Assembly (NCBI GenBank): GCA_037013685.1
Contig: CM072908.1
Span: 2,369,001-2,433,000 of the forward strand
Reading direction: 5' to 3'
DNA from: Acridotheres tristis
Lineage: Eukaryota; Chordata; Aves; Passeriformes; Sturnidae
DNA length: 64,000 nucleotides
Shown: positions 1 to 12,000 of the stretch, piece after piece
Layout of the letters: each line of letters begins with the position of its first letter
Position numbering within the stretch: position 1 is the first letter of the stretch
The notes under the pieces: generated by a model
Database searches by the model: none
What the model was told of the DNA's origin: nothing
Seen by the model: only the letters and a program-made list of their open reading frames with translations
Translations under genes and position numbers: made by a program

Positions 1-290
1 AGCAGCTGATGTTGTAAGGGGGTGAAGGAAGGCCATGGAGAACCAGGAGGGGGAGATGGGAGCAGCTCTCCTCTCCAAGGTGAGAATTCCAGCAGGAAAA
101 TGCTCTGTGTTAAACCCCACAACCAGCTGATGCTGTAAGGGTTGAAGAAAGGCCATGGAAAACCAGGAGGAGGAGATGGGAGCAGCTCTCCTTTCCAAGG
201 TGAGAATTCCAGCAGGAAAATGCTCTGGGTTACAACATCAGCTGCTTGTGGGGTCTAAGGGGGTGAAGGAAGGCAGGGGAGCTCTGAGTT
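1..290. repeat. ~120-bp tandem duplication in a MIB2 intron
   Basis: Two nearly identical copies of a roughly 120-bp unit lie head to tail, starting near 1 and near 121. Both contain 'ggccatgga' and 'aattccagcaggaaaatgct'. A partial third copy (the 'gggtgaaggaaggc' part) follows at about 258. The stretch up to the first exon at 1453 otherwise shows no coding sequence I recognise. It should be intron of MIB2, because the upstream MIB2 exons lie outside the window. Confidence 0.8.
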
Positions 291-1452
291 CCCCTTCAGT
301 TCCTTCATCCAGTCCAGATGGAGAGCATGAAAACCAGCCTGACTTGTGGGAAAGCAGGAATAGATCCTCCTGAATTTATAGCATGAAGCTTGACATAGTC
401 AGACAACAATTCTCAGCTGTCTCTGATATTTTTATGAGCATTGTGCACTTCTTTCCTGACATGGGAAAGGTCATGAATCCAGAGCCAAGAGACTCCTGGG
501 TTTAATTCATGCCCCAGAACCACAGCAATTCATTTCTGTCTGATGGCATGGAAAATATGAGGAGAGCTGACCACAGACACCCCAGTTATCTGCAGATGTA
601 CAGCAGGGGGAGAGGGGAGATGGAGCAGCCTGAAGGAAAAGGGAGAAGCTGTTACAAAGCCTGAACTGGATTTCTCTGTGCTGCTCTCTATCCATGGATA
701 TAAAGATCTAAAAATCACTGCAGGATAGGCCAAAGGTACAGGGATAACTTAATTCACTGGAAAATCCAGCATAGATTAAAATAATTATTAGTATTTAATT
801 TGAAATGATCGGAATAAGTGTAACCATCCATTCCTCCTTTTTAGCTGTTGGTGCTTGGAAAAGCCCAGTGCACTGCTCCTTCCCAGACCACCAGGAGATG
901 ATGGATTTGGCAGGGCCAAAGTCCTGGAAGTCCTAAAGAGGGACCTGTGCATGTCATTCCCAATATTATTTACAGTAACATCATCTCTAAATGCTGTAGA
1001 TTCCTTCACATCTAATTTTACTTGCCCTGACTGACATGCTCTGGTTGTTTAAGTCAGTGGAATATGTGACTTGACTTCAAATTATTTGGAATCATGCACA
1101 TCAGAATTTGGTTCTTTAAATAGCTGTCACTTAGGGCCCCTGCAGCAGCTGCTCTGTGGGGCCTTCAGCTTCTTCCTCTTCACTCCCTGGAGAACTGAAT
1201 GCCCATTTCTCTAATTTATAGAGATTATCACCAGGTAGGATCAGTTTGAGGCATTCTTGGCCCTGGAATGTAAGATTTGACCCCGTTATTTATTTACTTA
1301 AAGGCAAAAAGACTCTTTGTGTGCTTTCAAAAAGTTGCACTTCCAAGTTTTAAGTACAAGGTTCAAGATTTTTATTGAGATTTTGATGCAAATCAGAGCA
1401 GAGGATCAGAAGCTGCTTCTGTTGACAGAGTGTGTTTCTCAATCTCTTTTAG

Positions 1453-4400
1453 CTGCAGGCTTCTGGCTTCCTGGGAAATGTGGAGCTGAATGTTGGGACT
1501 GCCATTGCCTGCTACTTAGCACAAGAAGGAGCAGATATTAATTATGCAAATCATCGAGGAAAGTCTCCTTTGGACCTCATTACAGATGGAAGGATTGTCC
1601 AGATCGTCAAAGACTTCTCACAGAAATTCAGGTAAAGAGCCTCAGGAAACCCTTGCAAACCAGGGTTTTCCCCAGCCCTGGTGTCTCAGGAGGGATGGAA
1701 ATCTCTGAGACCCTCTGGATGTCACCCTGAGCACGTCCTGTTTGTTCTGGAGGGTGTGTGCTGACTTTGGAAGGGTTGGGAAGAGCAGATTAATGAGGCT
1801 CTGTGCAAACTCGGCCTCTTGGCAATCTGAGGAGCCTCTGAGGCCACTGAAGCCAAGAGCAGCTTTGCAGAGTAATCCTGGGTTCTGTTTTACTTTCATT
1901 TGACTCCTCATTGACAGATATTTAAAGAGAGTGCAACAGAAGAGTGGGCACCAAAACCCACAGCATTTATTCCAGGGCTAGATAAACACTTATTTTGAAG
2001 CTGATAAGAGAAATAGCTGAGAAAAAGCCAAGGGGAGAGTAGAGCAAGTCCAAACTGGCTTTATCTCGGGTTCTGAGAAGCGTTTGTTTGCATTTGGGCT
2101 TTGCAAACATGAAAGCAGAGTTCTGTCTGATCTGAGGGAGGAACCAGCCAGCAGTTCTGCCATTGGCCACTGCAGATAACAGGTGAGAAATGTCCCTTGA
2201 CCATCTTGCACAGGAGTTCTGGCAGGGCAGTGTGTGTTGGAATGAAGGATTTTTTTTTAAAAAATGTTATTTCTGTCAGGCTGACATTTCTCATTATTGC
2301 TTTCAGCAGATGATTGTGCTGTTAGCTTACTGTTACCTCCAAAGGAGCAGTTCCAACTTGTGTAAATATTAGAGATCCCTGCTCTTGTCCTTTCTTTTTG
2401 TCCAGAACTGGTCAGGACCCAGCTGAGCTTGTCCCAGCAGGGCAGGGAAGGTTCCCAGGTTTATCTCCCTGATGCTGTGCTGCTGTGTCTCCCTGTGGAT
2501 ATGAATTATCCCAGGGATAATTCAGTATTACCACTGCTGCAGGAGCTTGTGGCTCACATTTCCTGCTGGCTCCTGCTTGCAGGGAACAGCAGATTTCTTC
2601 TGAGAGCTCAACCATCACCTGCAGCCTTCGCCGTGTGCACACCACGCCCAACACCATGACCAACCTGAGTGTCTGCAGCGTGGCAGTGCCCACAGAGTGC
2701 CTGGTCTGCTCAGAGCTGGCCTTGCTCATCCATTTCTTCCCATGCCAGCACAGTATTGTGTGTGAAGGTGAGTCCACACTGATTTTTTTTTTCCCCCCCT
2801 TTTTTTAAAATGTTTTTCTTCTCTGTTCCCCCACCCAAGCCTCCCTCTTTGCCCTGTCAGAAATCCAGCCCTGCTTAGACACTGAGCTTTTGTGCTGTTT
2901 GTGTCCTGAAGCAACCCCAGCATGATTTCAGCATCTCAGACAGCCAAAGTTATCTCTGAAAAACACAGAATGTTCTGCCCACCTGCTGCTTGGGACTGCA
3001 GGCAGCTTTGCTTGGGCTTAGAGATGCCTGAGTAATTCAGAGGGAAAGGCACTTCTGGCTGTCAGTGCTTTATCCCCCAGAAACCTCCTGAGAAGGATTT
3101 CCCTCTCCTCTGGCTTTCATAACTCTTCATTCTTCAGGATTTCAGCTGATTTAAGGGCAGCCTGCTCAGACTTGTCAGCAAGTTCATCTCACCAGGCACA
3201 GTGTGACCCCAGGGAGTTTGGTCAGAGCTCTGTGCCAGAGATTCATGCAGCAGCTGCAGGGACACAGAGCAGGGAGGATTTAAAGGTGTTGTGTTTGCTG
3301 CTGACCTGGGAAAGATTAAACAAGAGAGCAGGGCACAGCTCAGAAAGCAGGTAGTGACCTCATTCTGTGCAGAACAATCCCTTAATCACCCAGGGAGGCC
3401 TCAGGTTGCTCAAATCTGATGTTCTCGAGTCTGTTGTGGGTTTCATTGTCATCTCTCCTTGTGTCACTGTGGCAGAATGCTCCAGGAGAATGAAGAAGTG
3501 CATCAAATGTCAAGTGACAATAACCAAAAAGCTGAAACAAGGTATGTCCTGGCTCTTCCTGCTGGTCAGGGCTGTGGGGAGGGTCCTGCACAGGACTTTG
3601 AGGGGCATCAAGGATTTTTATTGAAATAAGAGAGTTTGTTTGCTTTGGCTCTGTGTGTGTGTGTGTGTGCCTGTTGCATTATTCACCTTTAGAGAGAAAA
3701 AAAAGTAGATTTTAATAGATTTTCTCAGGTGTCCCAGGCCAAGCTCAAGCTGCATAGACAGGACATTTAAGGAAGTTTTTACCTGGGCCTGGCTTATTTT
3801 GTATATTGAAAACAAACACCAGGTTCATTAGTCTGGTTTCACATGGGGTGGTTTAACAGTGAAAATTCATGAGGGAGAGAAAATTACATCTTGTGCAAGC
3901 CTTGCTTCTCTCTTGGCTGAGAAATCAGTGTCTGTGCAGGGCTGGCATGACCCAGCTGTCCAGAAATCTCAGAGCTGGAGGATTTCAATAAAGCTCTTGA
4001 GCCCAATTTCAGACAGATTTGTCTCCTGCCCACATTTCCCAGTGTCAGGAGGAGCTGTGATGTCAGCAAGGCAGCAGCAGGCTTTGCTTTTGCCATGGGA
4101 TTGCTGCAAGTTGCCACTGAAGCCTTTTCCAGAGTGGTTGTGAGGGCTGAGATCACTCTCAGGGCACGTGAGGATTTCATTGCATGTCCTGCTGCTCATG
4201 ACTGAGCATTCTGGGCTTTTTCTGGAGTCAGGCTCAAGCCTTGTGACTTGATGCCTGGCAAAAAAGCAGGAATCAGTCCCATGGTGTTGGACATGCACAG
4301 CTGGCAGAGCCAGAACTCCTCTTTGGAACTCCATCATGCCAAAAATAGCACTTCTGACCTGACAGTGGACAGGAGCATTTGTCTTTGCTGCAGACTGGCA

Positions 4401-5427
4401 GCAAAATAATGATGGGAATTCCAAATAAGACATTTGCAGGCAAATTGCCAGTGGAGGAGGAGCATCAAGGTCTCTGAAATACCAGCAGGATTTCCCTGGC
4501 AGGGACGTCTTCAGTGCTTGCCTTTGACAAACTCCCTGTCCCCAAGGACAGGATTTGAAATCACTTCTTCCACTGATGTGCAGCTAATTCCAGAATACTG
4601 AGGAAAGGGCCATCTGTAGTGAAGTGTAAAGCTGCTTAATCAGTGATTCAGGAGCAGAAGATGAACAGTGAGAGCTGAAACCAGGAGAATATTTACCCAA
4701 ATTCCAGTTACCCAGAATTTGGGATTCTTTCATTTCACAGAGTCAATCAAATGACTCTTATTTATGTAGCTTCATTTATGTAAAAATCGCCAAGAGCGAT
4801 TCAGATGGTTTCTTCTTGTGTGACCATGAAAGGCACACACACACATTTCTTAGCCAGAAATTGGAGTCCCAGGTGTCACCAGGAGGTTGAGAGAGCACAG
4901 TGCCCTGTAAGGATCCTGCATTAGAGAGGCAGAACATCACAACCAACTTGGAATATTTTCACTCGAAGGGAACAGCATATTCCAGAGCACCGAGGCAGGA
5001 ATCTCAGACAGGATTAAAAAAAAATTTAAAAAACCAAACCAAACACACACAAACCACTGAGCAAGCAAGCAGAGGGCAGTGTGCAGAGAAGGATTTTGGT
5101 TTGAGCCTGAGTGCAGAGCGTGCAGTGGGAGTGGGATGCTGCTGGGGAGGGCCAGGAGCCGTGGCTGACCCAGCTGTGCCCACAGACAGCACGGAGGTGG
5201 AGTGCAGCCCCAGCTCGGAGTGCACGGAGCAGAGGAAGCTGATGGAGGAGCTGCAGAGCCGCTACCGGCAGATGGAGGAGAGGATCACCTGCCCCATCTG
5301 CATCGACGACCAGATCAAGCTGGTGTTCCAGTGCGGGCACGGCTCGTGCCCAGACTGCAGCACAGCCCTCACCGTGTGCCCCATCTGCCGCCAGGCCATC
5401 CGAGAGAGGATCCCCATCTTCGTGTGA
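1453..5427 (+). CDS. MIB2: E3 ubiquitin-protein ligase MIB2 (mind bomb 2), last four coding exons (5' part outside the window)
   Basis: Exons 1453-1631, 2583-2767, 3476-3541 and 5186-5427 all have AG/GT borders and join in one frame to give the last 223 residues. MIB2 is a cytosolic RING E3 ligase that ubiquitinates Notch ligands and promotes their endocytosis (family knowledge). Visible here are the last ankyrin-region segment (ADINYANHRGKSPLDL), then a first C3HC4 RING (ECLVCSEL...CQHSIVCEECSRRMKKCIKCQ) split over two exons. The C-terminal RING follows (CPICIDD...CGHGSCPDCS...CPICRQ), preceded by the conserved ELQSRYRQMEERI helix. The protein ends ERIPIFV-stop, matching the family's usual C-terminus. 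All zinc ligands are present in the last RING. MMP23 follows downstream on the same strand, as in human. The stop codon is the first unit of a long tandem repeat. Confidence 0.95.
3646..3670. repeat. (GT)n microsatellite
   Basis: A short run of GT dinucleotides lies in the MIB2 intron between the exons ending at 3541 and starting at 5186. The rest of this 1.6 kb intron shows no other feature that I can support. Confidence 0.8.
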
Positions 5428-6515
5428 GGGTCTGCACCCCGAGAGGATCCCCATCTTCAACCCCACAGAGGATCCCCATCTTCGTGTGAGGGTGTGCAAC
5501 TTCCAGAGAGGATCCCCATCTTTGTGTGAGGGTGTGCAACTTCCACAGAGGATCCCCATCTTCGTGTGAGGGTGTGCAACTTCCACAGAGGATCCCCATC
5601 TTTGTGTGAGGGTGTGCAACTTCCACAGAGGATCCCCATCTTTGTGTGAGGGTGTGCAACTTCCAGAGAGGATCCCCATCTTCGTGTGAGGGTGTGCACC
5701 CCGAGAGGATCCCCATCTTCGTGTGAGGGTGTGCACCCCACAGAGGATCCCCATCTTCAACCCCACAGAGGATCCCCATCTTTGTGTGAGGGTGTGCAAC
5801 TTCCACAGAGGATCCCCATCTTTGTGTGAGGGTGTGCAACTTCCAGAGAGGATCCCCATCTTCAACCCCAGAGAGGATCCCCATCTTCGTGTGAGGGTCT
5901 GTACCCACAGAGGATCCCCATCTTTGTGTGAGGGTGTGCAGCTTCCACAGAGGATCCCCATCTTCGTGTGAGGGTGTTCAACCAAGAGAGGATCTCCATC
6001 TTCTTGTGAGTGTGTGCCCCCAGAGAGGATCCCCATCATCATCTGGGACTGCTTCACTCCCCAAGAGGATTCCCATCTTTATGTGAGGATGTTTAACCCC
6101 AGAGAGGATCCCCATCTTCGTGTGAGGGTGTTCAACCAAGAGAGGATCCCCGTCTTGGTGTGAGGATGCTTCACTCCTCGAGAGAATCCCGATCTTTGAG
6201 GGTGCTTCACTCCCCGACAAGATCCCCATCTTCATCTGGGGCTGCTTCACTCCCTGACAAGATCCTGATCTTTGGGGCTGTTTCATCCTCCGATAGGATC
6301 CTGGTCTTCATCTGGGGCTGTTTCACCCTCTGAGAGGATCCCCATCTTTGTCTGAGGCTGCTTCACTCCCTGACAAGATCCCGATCTTCATCTGGGGCTG
6401 TTTAACCCCCGAGAGGATCCTGATCTTTGTCTGGGGCTGTTTGACCTCCCGAGAGGATCCTGATCTTTGTCTGGGGCTGTTTCACCCCCCGAGAGGATCC
6501 CGATCTTTGAGGATG
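5400..6515. repeat. ~40-bp minisatellite seeded by the last MIB2 codons and stop
   Basis: About 30 head-to-tail copies of a unit near 40 bp, core 'gaggatccccatcttcgtgt' followed by 'gagggtgtgcaacttcca'. The first copy is the real end of the MIB2 coding sequence (ERIPIFV and TGA), and later copies still carry those codons and usually the stop. Copies from about 5427 to 5960 are nearly identical. From about 6000 onward they diverge, with 'gatcctgatctttgtctggggctgtttcac' type variants. The array lies in the MIB2 3' UTR if transcription runs to the poly(A) signals near 7.1-7.2 kb. Long open frames on the minus strand here are products of the repeat. Confidence 0.95.
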
Positions 6516-7225
6516 CTTCACTCCCCTCCCAGCCCCATTCCTCCTGTGCTTCCCCTCCCTGGGGCGTTTGGCTCTCTGGAAAAAGCAGGGAAGCGCAGAA
6601 GGGATGTGCCAGGAGGAGGAGGAAGAGGAGGAGGAGGAGGAGACCCCTCTGGGAAGGTTCAGCCCCTCCCTCCCCCGTGCTGCTCACCCACCACCCCCGC
6701 TGAAGCGACCACCGTTGCAGAGCAGCACAACAGATCCCTGGGCTGCTCCAGAGGCGTCCAGGACCCCGTTCCCGAGGAGCTGCCGGGGATCGGCTGTGCC
6801 ACGTGTCGGGGACAGGGAGCTGATTGATGTCCCCAAAGAGCCGCCCCCGAGCCCTTGGGGCTCAGCAGCAACAACAGACCTGGATGCCACGAGCTCCTAA
6901 AGACAGAGCGTGTGCCTTAGAGAAAAAGTAGTGAACACTGATTGATTGGAGAAAATCTGTTACAACAAATATTTCTGACCTCTAAGTGACACTCTTCTTC
7001 TTCCATATTTTATTTTATTTTATTTTTTTGTTTGTTTTGGCAGAGCCGTGTGTTCAGAGACTCCTGAGCTTTCTTATCCATAATGCCAAAGGCAGGTGTT
7101 AAATACTCCAATCAAAATGTAAAGAAAATAAATAGTAATAATTAAGATACGAGGGGGAGGAGAAGTATATAAAAAAAAAAGGGATTTCATTTTTGTTTCT
7201 TTGTTTTGCAGCAAAACTTAATAAA
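6516..7225 (+). other. MIB2: Putative MIB2 3' UTR with candidate poly(A) signals
   Basis: No gene is seen. A GC-rich stretch with a GGA-rich run (about 6610-6645) is followed by AT-rich sequence carrying AATAAA at 7127 and at 7220. These are the first good poly(A) signals after the MIB2 stop. Assigning them to MIB2 is inference. The open frames in the GC-rich part have no recognisable product. Confidence 0.45.
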
Positions 7226-8665
7226 ATAAAAATATATATTTTCCTGAGCATTACAAATGAATGTACAAACAGTAGCTGCACTATGGATCCAGCTGTATTG
7301 TTTTCCAGCTGAGTGAAGAATTATTATCCACTGAATCATCCTGTAAAGTAAATTTTGGTGGAAGTGTGGCTGTTTGTCTGGGGGGGTGATGATGCCCAAA
7401 CCTCCTGTTTGTTACGTATTGGAAGCAATATTTAAACAAACAAAAGAAAACAAAATTCCTTGTGTTCCTCTGCTCCCTTTGTTTGTTAGCAAAGAGCTGG
7501 CAAATCTTTTAAAGAAATGTTGAACTGTGTGGAATGTGTGGTGGTTATGGGAATATTTATTATTTATAACCCTGTGGTGTATTGAGAAAATTATTTCACC
7601 AATTCTTGACTTCTAGAGATAATATTTATCAAAATATTCACTTGAGCTTGTTACAGTTTCAATAGATTTTTTTCTTTTTTAATCTGTGAAAATGGATCAG
7701 ATTTAACCCCTAAATTGTTTGTTAGGCTCATACTTAACACCCAAATAACCTAAAGCTGAATTTCAGGATCAGCTTTGGTGTAAAAATCAGAGTTGCAGAT
7801 TCTCATTATTTCCTAGAAGTCCACGCTGATGGGAATCCCTTTGGAATAATCCAGAAATTTCCCCAAAATCGTTGCTGGGGCAGCAAAACAAAAATGCTCA
7901 AAAGTACAAATCTGAGCCAGTTTATCCTGTAAGAGCTGCTCTGCTTTTTGGTGCAAGGGAATAATTTTACAGACTATTTATTACCCCCAGCCCCATGCTA
8001 AGCTTTTTTTAAAAATAATTTATTCACGAGCCTCTCCATAAATCCAGAATGCTGGAGGATATTTCACCACGTGTTCTGTTTGTGCTGGCACCAGGGAGAG
8101 GGGACAGAGGTGACAAAATGTTCAATATCTGTTGTATAATTCTCATCTCTTATTCCAAAGGTGTCCTTTTATTCAGGAAAAACAACATGGAGAATCTGCT
8201 TAATTTTTTTTTTTAATGGTTTCTCTGGGTGCTGAATGAAGAGAGGCTTCCAAGTGATTATTTTCCCTAAAGGAAAAAAAAAAAAATGCAGGAAGAGTGC
8301 AGCCTTTGACTTCCAAACTGTGCAGCTGTTGCAGAAAACTGAAGTTGTTTTAAAATTATGATTTTTTTTTTTTCCTAGCTAATGAAAAGAGATTTTGAAG
8401 GGAAGGAAGAGCTCCCCTCAAATTTTATATTTTATCTTTTTTTAAATTCAAGAGGTGGCAGAAGGCAGCAGGTGCCCCTTTGTGCCAAGAATGTTTTTGG
8501 CAGATTCTGCCCCCCACACCAGGCTGAGCTCAGGCTTTGGAATAGGGAAGAAAATTCTGGTTTATCTTTTTTATCTTCCTTGATAAACCTGCATCAAATC
8601 TGCTGTGAGACCCTGAGACAGGAGAGCTGGGGGAAGAAGATTTTCCTCCCCTTTTTGTCCTTTTC
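7226..8665. other. Intergenic sequence, nothing recognised
   Basis: AT-leaning non-coding DNA with several poly(T) and poly(A) runs (for example about 8203 and 8274). I see no exon-like open frame, RNA gene or recognisable transposon. Confidence 0.5.
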
Positions 8666-8670
8666 TACCC

Positions 8671-9010
8671 TTTTGCTGTTGGAGTTCTTGGTGGTTTTTG
8701 AATTTCTTGCTGGTTTTTTGAATTTCTTGCTGGTTTTTTGAATTTCTTGCTGGTTTTTTGAATTTCTTGCTGGTTTTTTGAATTTCTTGCTGGTTTTTTG
8801 AATTTCTTGCTGGTTTTTTAATTTCTTGCTGGTTTTTGGAGTTCTTGGTGTTGTTTGAATTTCTTGCTGTTTTTTTTAATTTCTTGCTGGTTTTTGAATT
8901 ACTTGCTGGTTTTTTTTTTAATTTCTTGGTGGTTTTTGGAGTTCTTGCTGGTTTTTGGATTCCTTGCTGGTTTTTGGATTCCTTGCTGGTTTTTGGATTC
9001 CTTGCTGCTT
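8671..9010. repeat. 20-bp minisatellite (aatttcttgctggttttttg)
   Basis: About 17 copies of a 20-bp unit. The copies at 8701-8815 are almost perfect, and the rest are diverged, including 'ggattccttgctggttttt' units at the far end. It lies between MIB2 and MMP23. The hydrophobic 'FLVVFEFLAGF' translations are by-products of the repeat. Confidence 0.93.
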
Positions 9011-12000
9011 CTAGAACAGGGAATCTGTTCCTGCTGCTGCAGGCAGGGAAGGAGATGCCAGAGCAGGGGGAAATGCTCGTTTAGAGGCAAATGTCATCAT
9101 CATCATTTGTTAATTAGTGTGGGTAATGAACTTCCTGCTCATGTTTGTGACCAGCTGGGCTCCCAAAGGAGATTTGGATGGGTCCTCTGCTCCTGGGGCA
9201 TATTCCCACCTTTTTCTGGTGTACAACTTTAATTTTATCAGCTCACCTCAGACTTGGTCCAAAAGGTTTCTGAACCTTCTGCTTTGGAATTGTGGCCAAA
9301 ATTCTGTTTTATAGACAGTGTGAGACTGAGGTAGAAAAGAGAGGGAGATTTTTTTCTTGCAAAGCAGAGTCAGGTGAAGAAGCCATCTCTCCTTTGTGTT
9401 CCCACTAATCTGTGCTGCTCCCAAGTTTTCAAGAGGATTGTCCCACCCACAAACGGATTAATAATATTAAAAATAGATTATTAATACATCCCACCAGAGA
9501 GCAACGACAAAAATATCCCACCCGGGGAAGCAGTTCTTAGTTCAGTGTGGATTCACTTCGTTATCTGTGTTTTGGGAAACTTTTCTCCCTCATTTCATCC
9601 CCAAATTTCTGCTCTCCATGGTCAGGAGTGCAGTGCTGAGCTCCTGCCTGGCTCAGGCCAGTGCAGCACTTCAGTGAGCAGCAGCTCAAACTTGACAGTC
9701 AAGCAAAATATTCCTTTTTCCCTGCCAGCTGGAGCTGTTTTCAGCTCATTTGTTATTCATCAGACCATGGATTTTTTTTTTTTCTAGGAACCATCAGCAG
9801 ATGCTGATCACGAGGGGGCTGCAGGCTAGAAAGTGGGAGAATTCTCTTTATGCCCCAAACATTCCTGTCCTCCCCCTCCCTGGGGAGCATTGCTCCCTCT
9901 TGGAGCACACAAAACCCTTTTTTTAGCCCATGACCCACAGCAAAAGCACAAATTTTCAGTGCCATTCCCACAGGAACCACGCAGGAATGTTGGGTTGTTG
10001 GTTTTATTTTCTTTTCCCCCCCAAATTGGGAGCTGAAAGCTGAAATCTCTTAAGTGCTTTTTAAAGGAAGGGCCGTGTGAGGGTTTCCTGGTTCCTTTCA
10101 CATGGGCCAAGGAGGAGCTGAGCCTGGTAAATCACATTCCCTACAGATGAAATCCTGATCCTGGTGCCTTGAGCCATCACATTTTGGGTCCTTGTCCTTT
10201 CCCCACCTCCATGCAGAATTCCCAGATCACAGCAGGGGAGGTTGATGGGGCTGTTTTGTTCCAGTGATGAATAATTGGCTCTAATCCCTGAATAAACAGA
10301 GATTCCATGAGAGGTGAGGTTCCTTGGGACACTCAGCTCCACTCCCAGCACTGATGGTTGTTCTCTGTGTAGCATCTCTTGGCACAGGTTTTGCTGTAAT
10401 ATTTGTTGTCATGGGTTGGTTTTTGTGTTATTTTGGGGACTGGGATGAAGCAGTGTCAGTATCCTGAGAAATGGAGCAGAGATACTGGAAATTGTGCTGA
10501 AAATAACATTTAATGGAGGCTGAACAAAGGGAAGGAGAGAAATGCTAAAAATAATCCACAGAGGTGAAAAAAATATGTATTTCTGAGCTAAGGGCTGCCC
10601 TGGGGAAGGGAACCATGTGTTGTGTGTTATGCACAGCCCTGCTTTAAACCAAACATTTCAGCAGCTGAGTGAGAAGAGCAAAGCTGAGGTGATGGAAGGA
10701 GGGGAGTGCATCGTGGTGTGCAGAGGATCCTGTGCTCTCCTTGCCCGTTTTGGGGTTTGTGCAGCTCCATTCACCATTCCTTCCGTCCTGACAGCTGCTC
10801 CCCACAGCTCAGGATGTGCAGCCCTGGATGTTGGCTTGGAAAATCCCAGCTGCCTGCAAAGGAGAATGCAGGGAAGAGAGATCAGAGTCAGTTCTGTGCC
10901 CTGCCCTGCTCCCCTTTCCCCTTCCAGCACATGGATTCCCTCAGTGTCATCAGTTCCACTGCTCTGAGACACAAAGCAGTGCCAGGAATGGCTCTGCTGC
11001 CCAAATATAGTCGGGAGGACAGATCCTGCCTGGAGTCCAAACCAAATACCTGCACTCCAGAACTTGTCAAGCTCAGCAGAGCTCCTGGTGAGCTGTGGGG
11101 AATATTTCCAGCAGTGTCACGGGGGATTCTGTGCCCTGGTGGCTGCAGAGGAGCAGGGATTTGATCACTGGTGTGCACAGCAAGGACTGGGAGTCCTGAG
11201 TGCTCTCCTCATCTGACTCTCATTGCCCTAAAAACCGGGGTTTGTCTTGGCCTCAGTGCTGAGCTGGTTTCTCAGCAAATATTTGGCTTCAGCTGTAATG
11301 GTTCTGAAAGCTCTGTGCAGCCAGGGCTGTGCTGGGGTCGGATGTGCTGAATTTCTCTCTGCATGGGCACAGTGCATGGGGGGACAGGCAGCAAAGTGCT
11401 TTCCAAGAAACCCTGCTGTGCCTTCTGATCCACCCAGGGGTAACCTGACAGGGGAGCAGGATCCTAAAATGTCCCAGAGGTCGTGAATCATCTCTGCAGC
11501 CCAAGATTCCCATTCAGCCAGCACAAGATGATAAAACAGATCATGTGCAGCACGGTCTCTTCCCATTCAGAATCGTTCTGTGACTCATGGAAAAGGGTTT
11601 TCCTGGCTGTGCTAACCCTTAGTAACTGCATGGAGAAGTATTCAGGAGCAGTGAGGTCCTAAAAATTCACTTTACTAAAGCTCTGTGCACTCACTTAGCT
11701 GTGCTGAGATATATTTCACAAAAACTTTTACATTTCTTTACATTATGAAGGAGATTCTTGGTCCCCTCAAGCGGTGCTTGTGTGAAATCTCTGCTTTAAA
11801 GAGATTTAAAGGTTCTTCTCTTCCCCTTCACAAAAATAAGTGAGTGTTACAAAAATAAGGCACTAAATGGGTTCTTGGGGGGTTTCAGGTTCGTGTTCTG
11901 CCAGATTCCACATCTTCAGCTGTCCTGGGCTGGCACTGGGGGACACTGAGCTGCTGAGGGACCGAGCTGGGTGTGCAGTTCATGAATTAAAATCTCCCTC

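Noticed and set aside
5026..6057. Long minus-strand open frames (up to 343 codons) of CTPSHKDGDPLWKLHTLT-like repeats
   Set aside because: Simply the reverse strand of the 40-bp MIB2 minisatellite. Several frames stay open at once, and nothing beyond the repeat suggests a gene.
6568..6900. 110-codon frame with a poly-Glu run
   Set aside because: GGA-rich low-complexity DNA in the likely MIB2 3' UTR; no recognisable domain.
8836..9232. Hydrophobic protein of FLVVFEFLAGF repeats
   Set aside because: Translation of the 20-bp T-rich minisatellite, with no start context or conservation.
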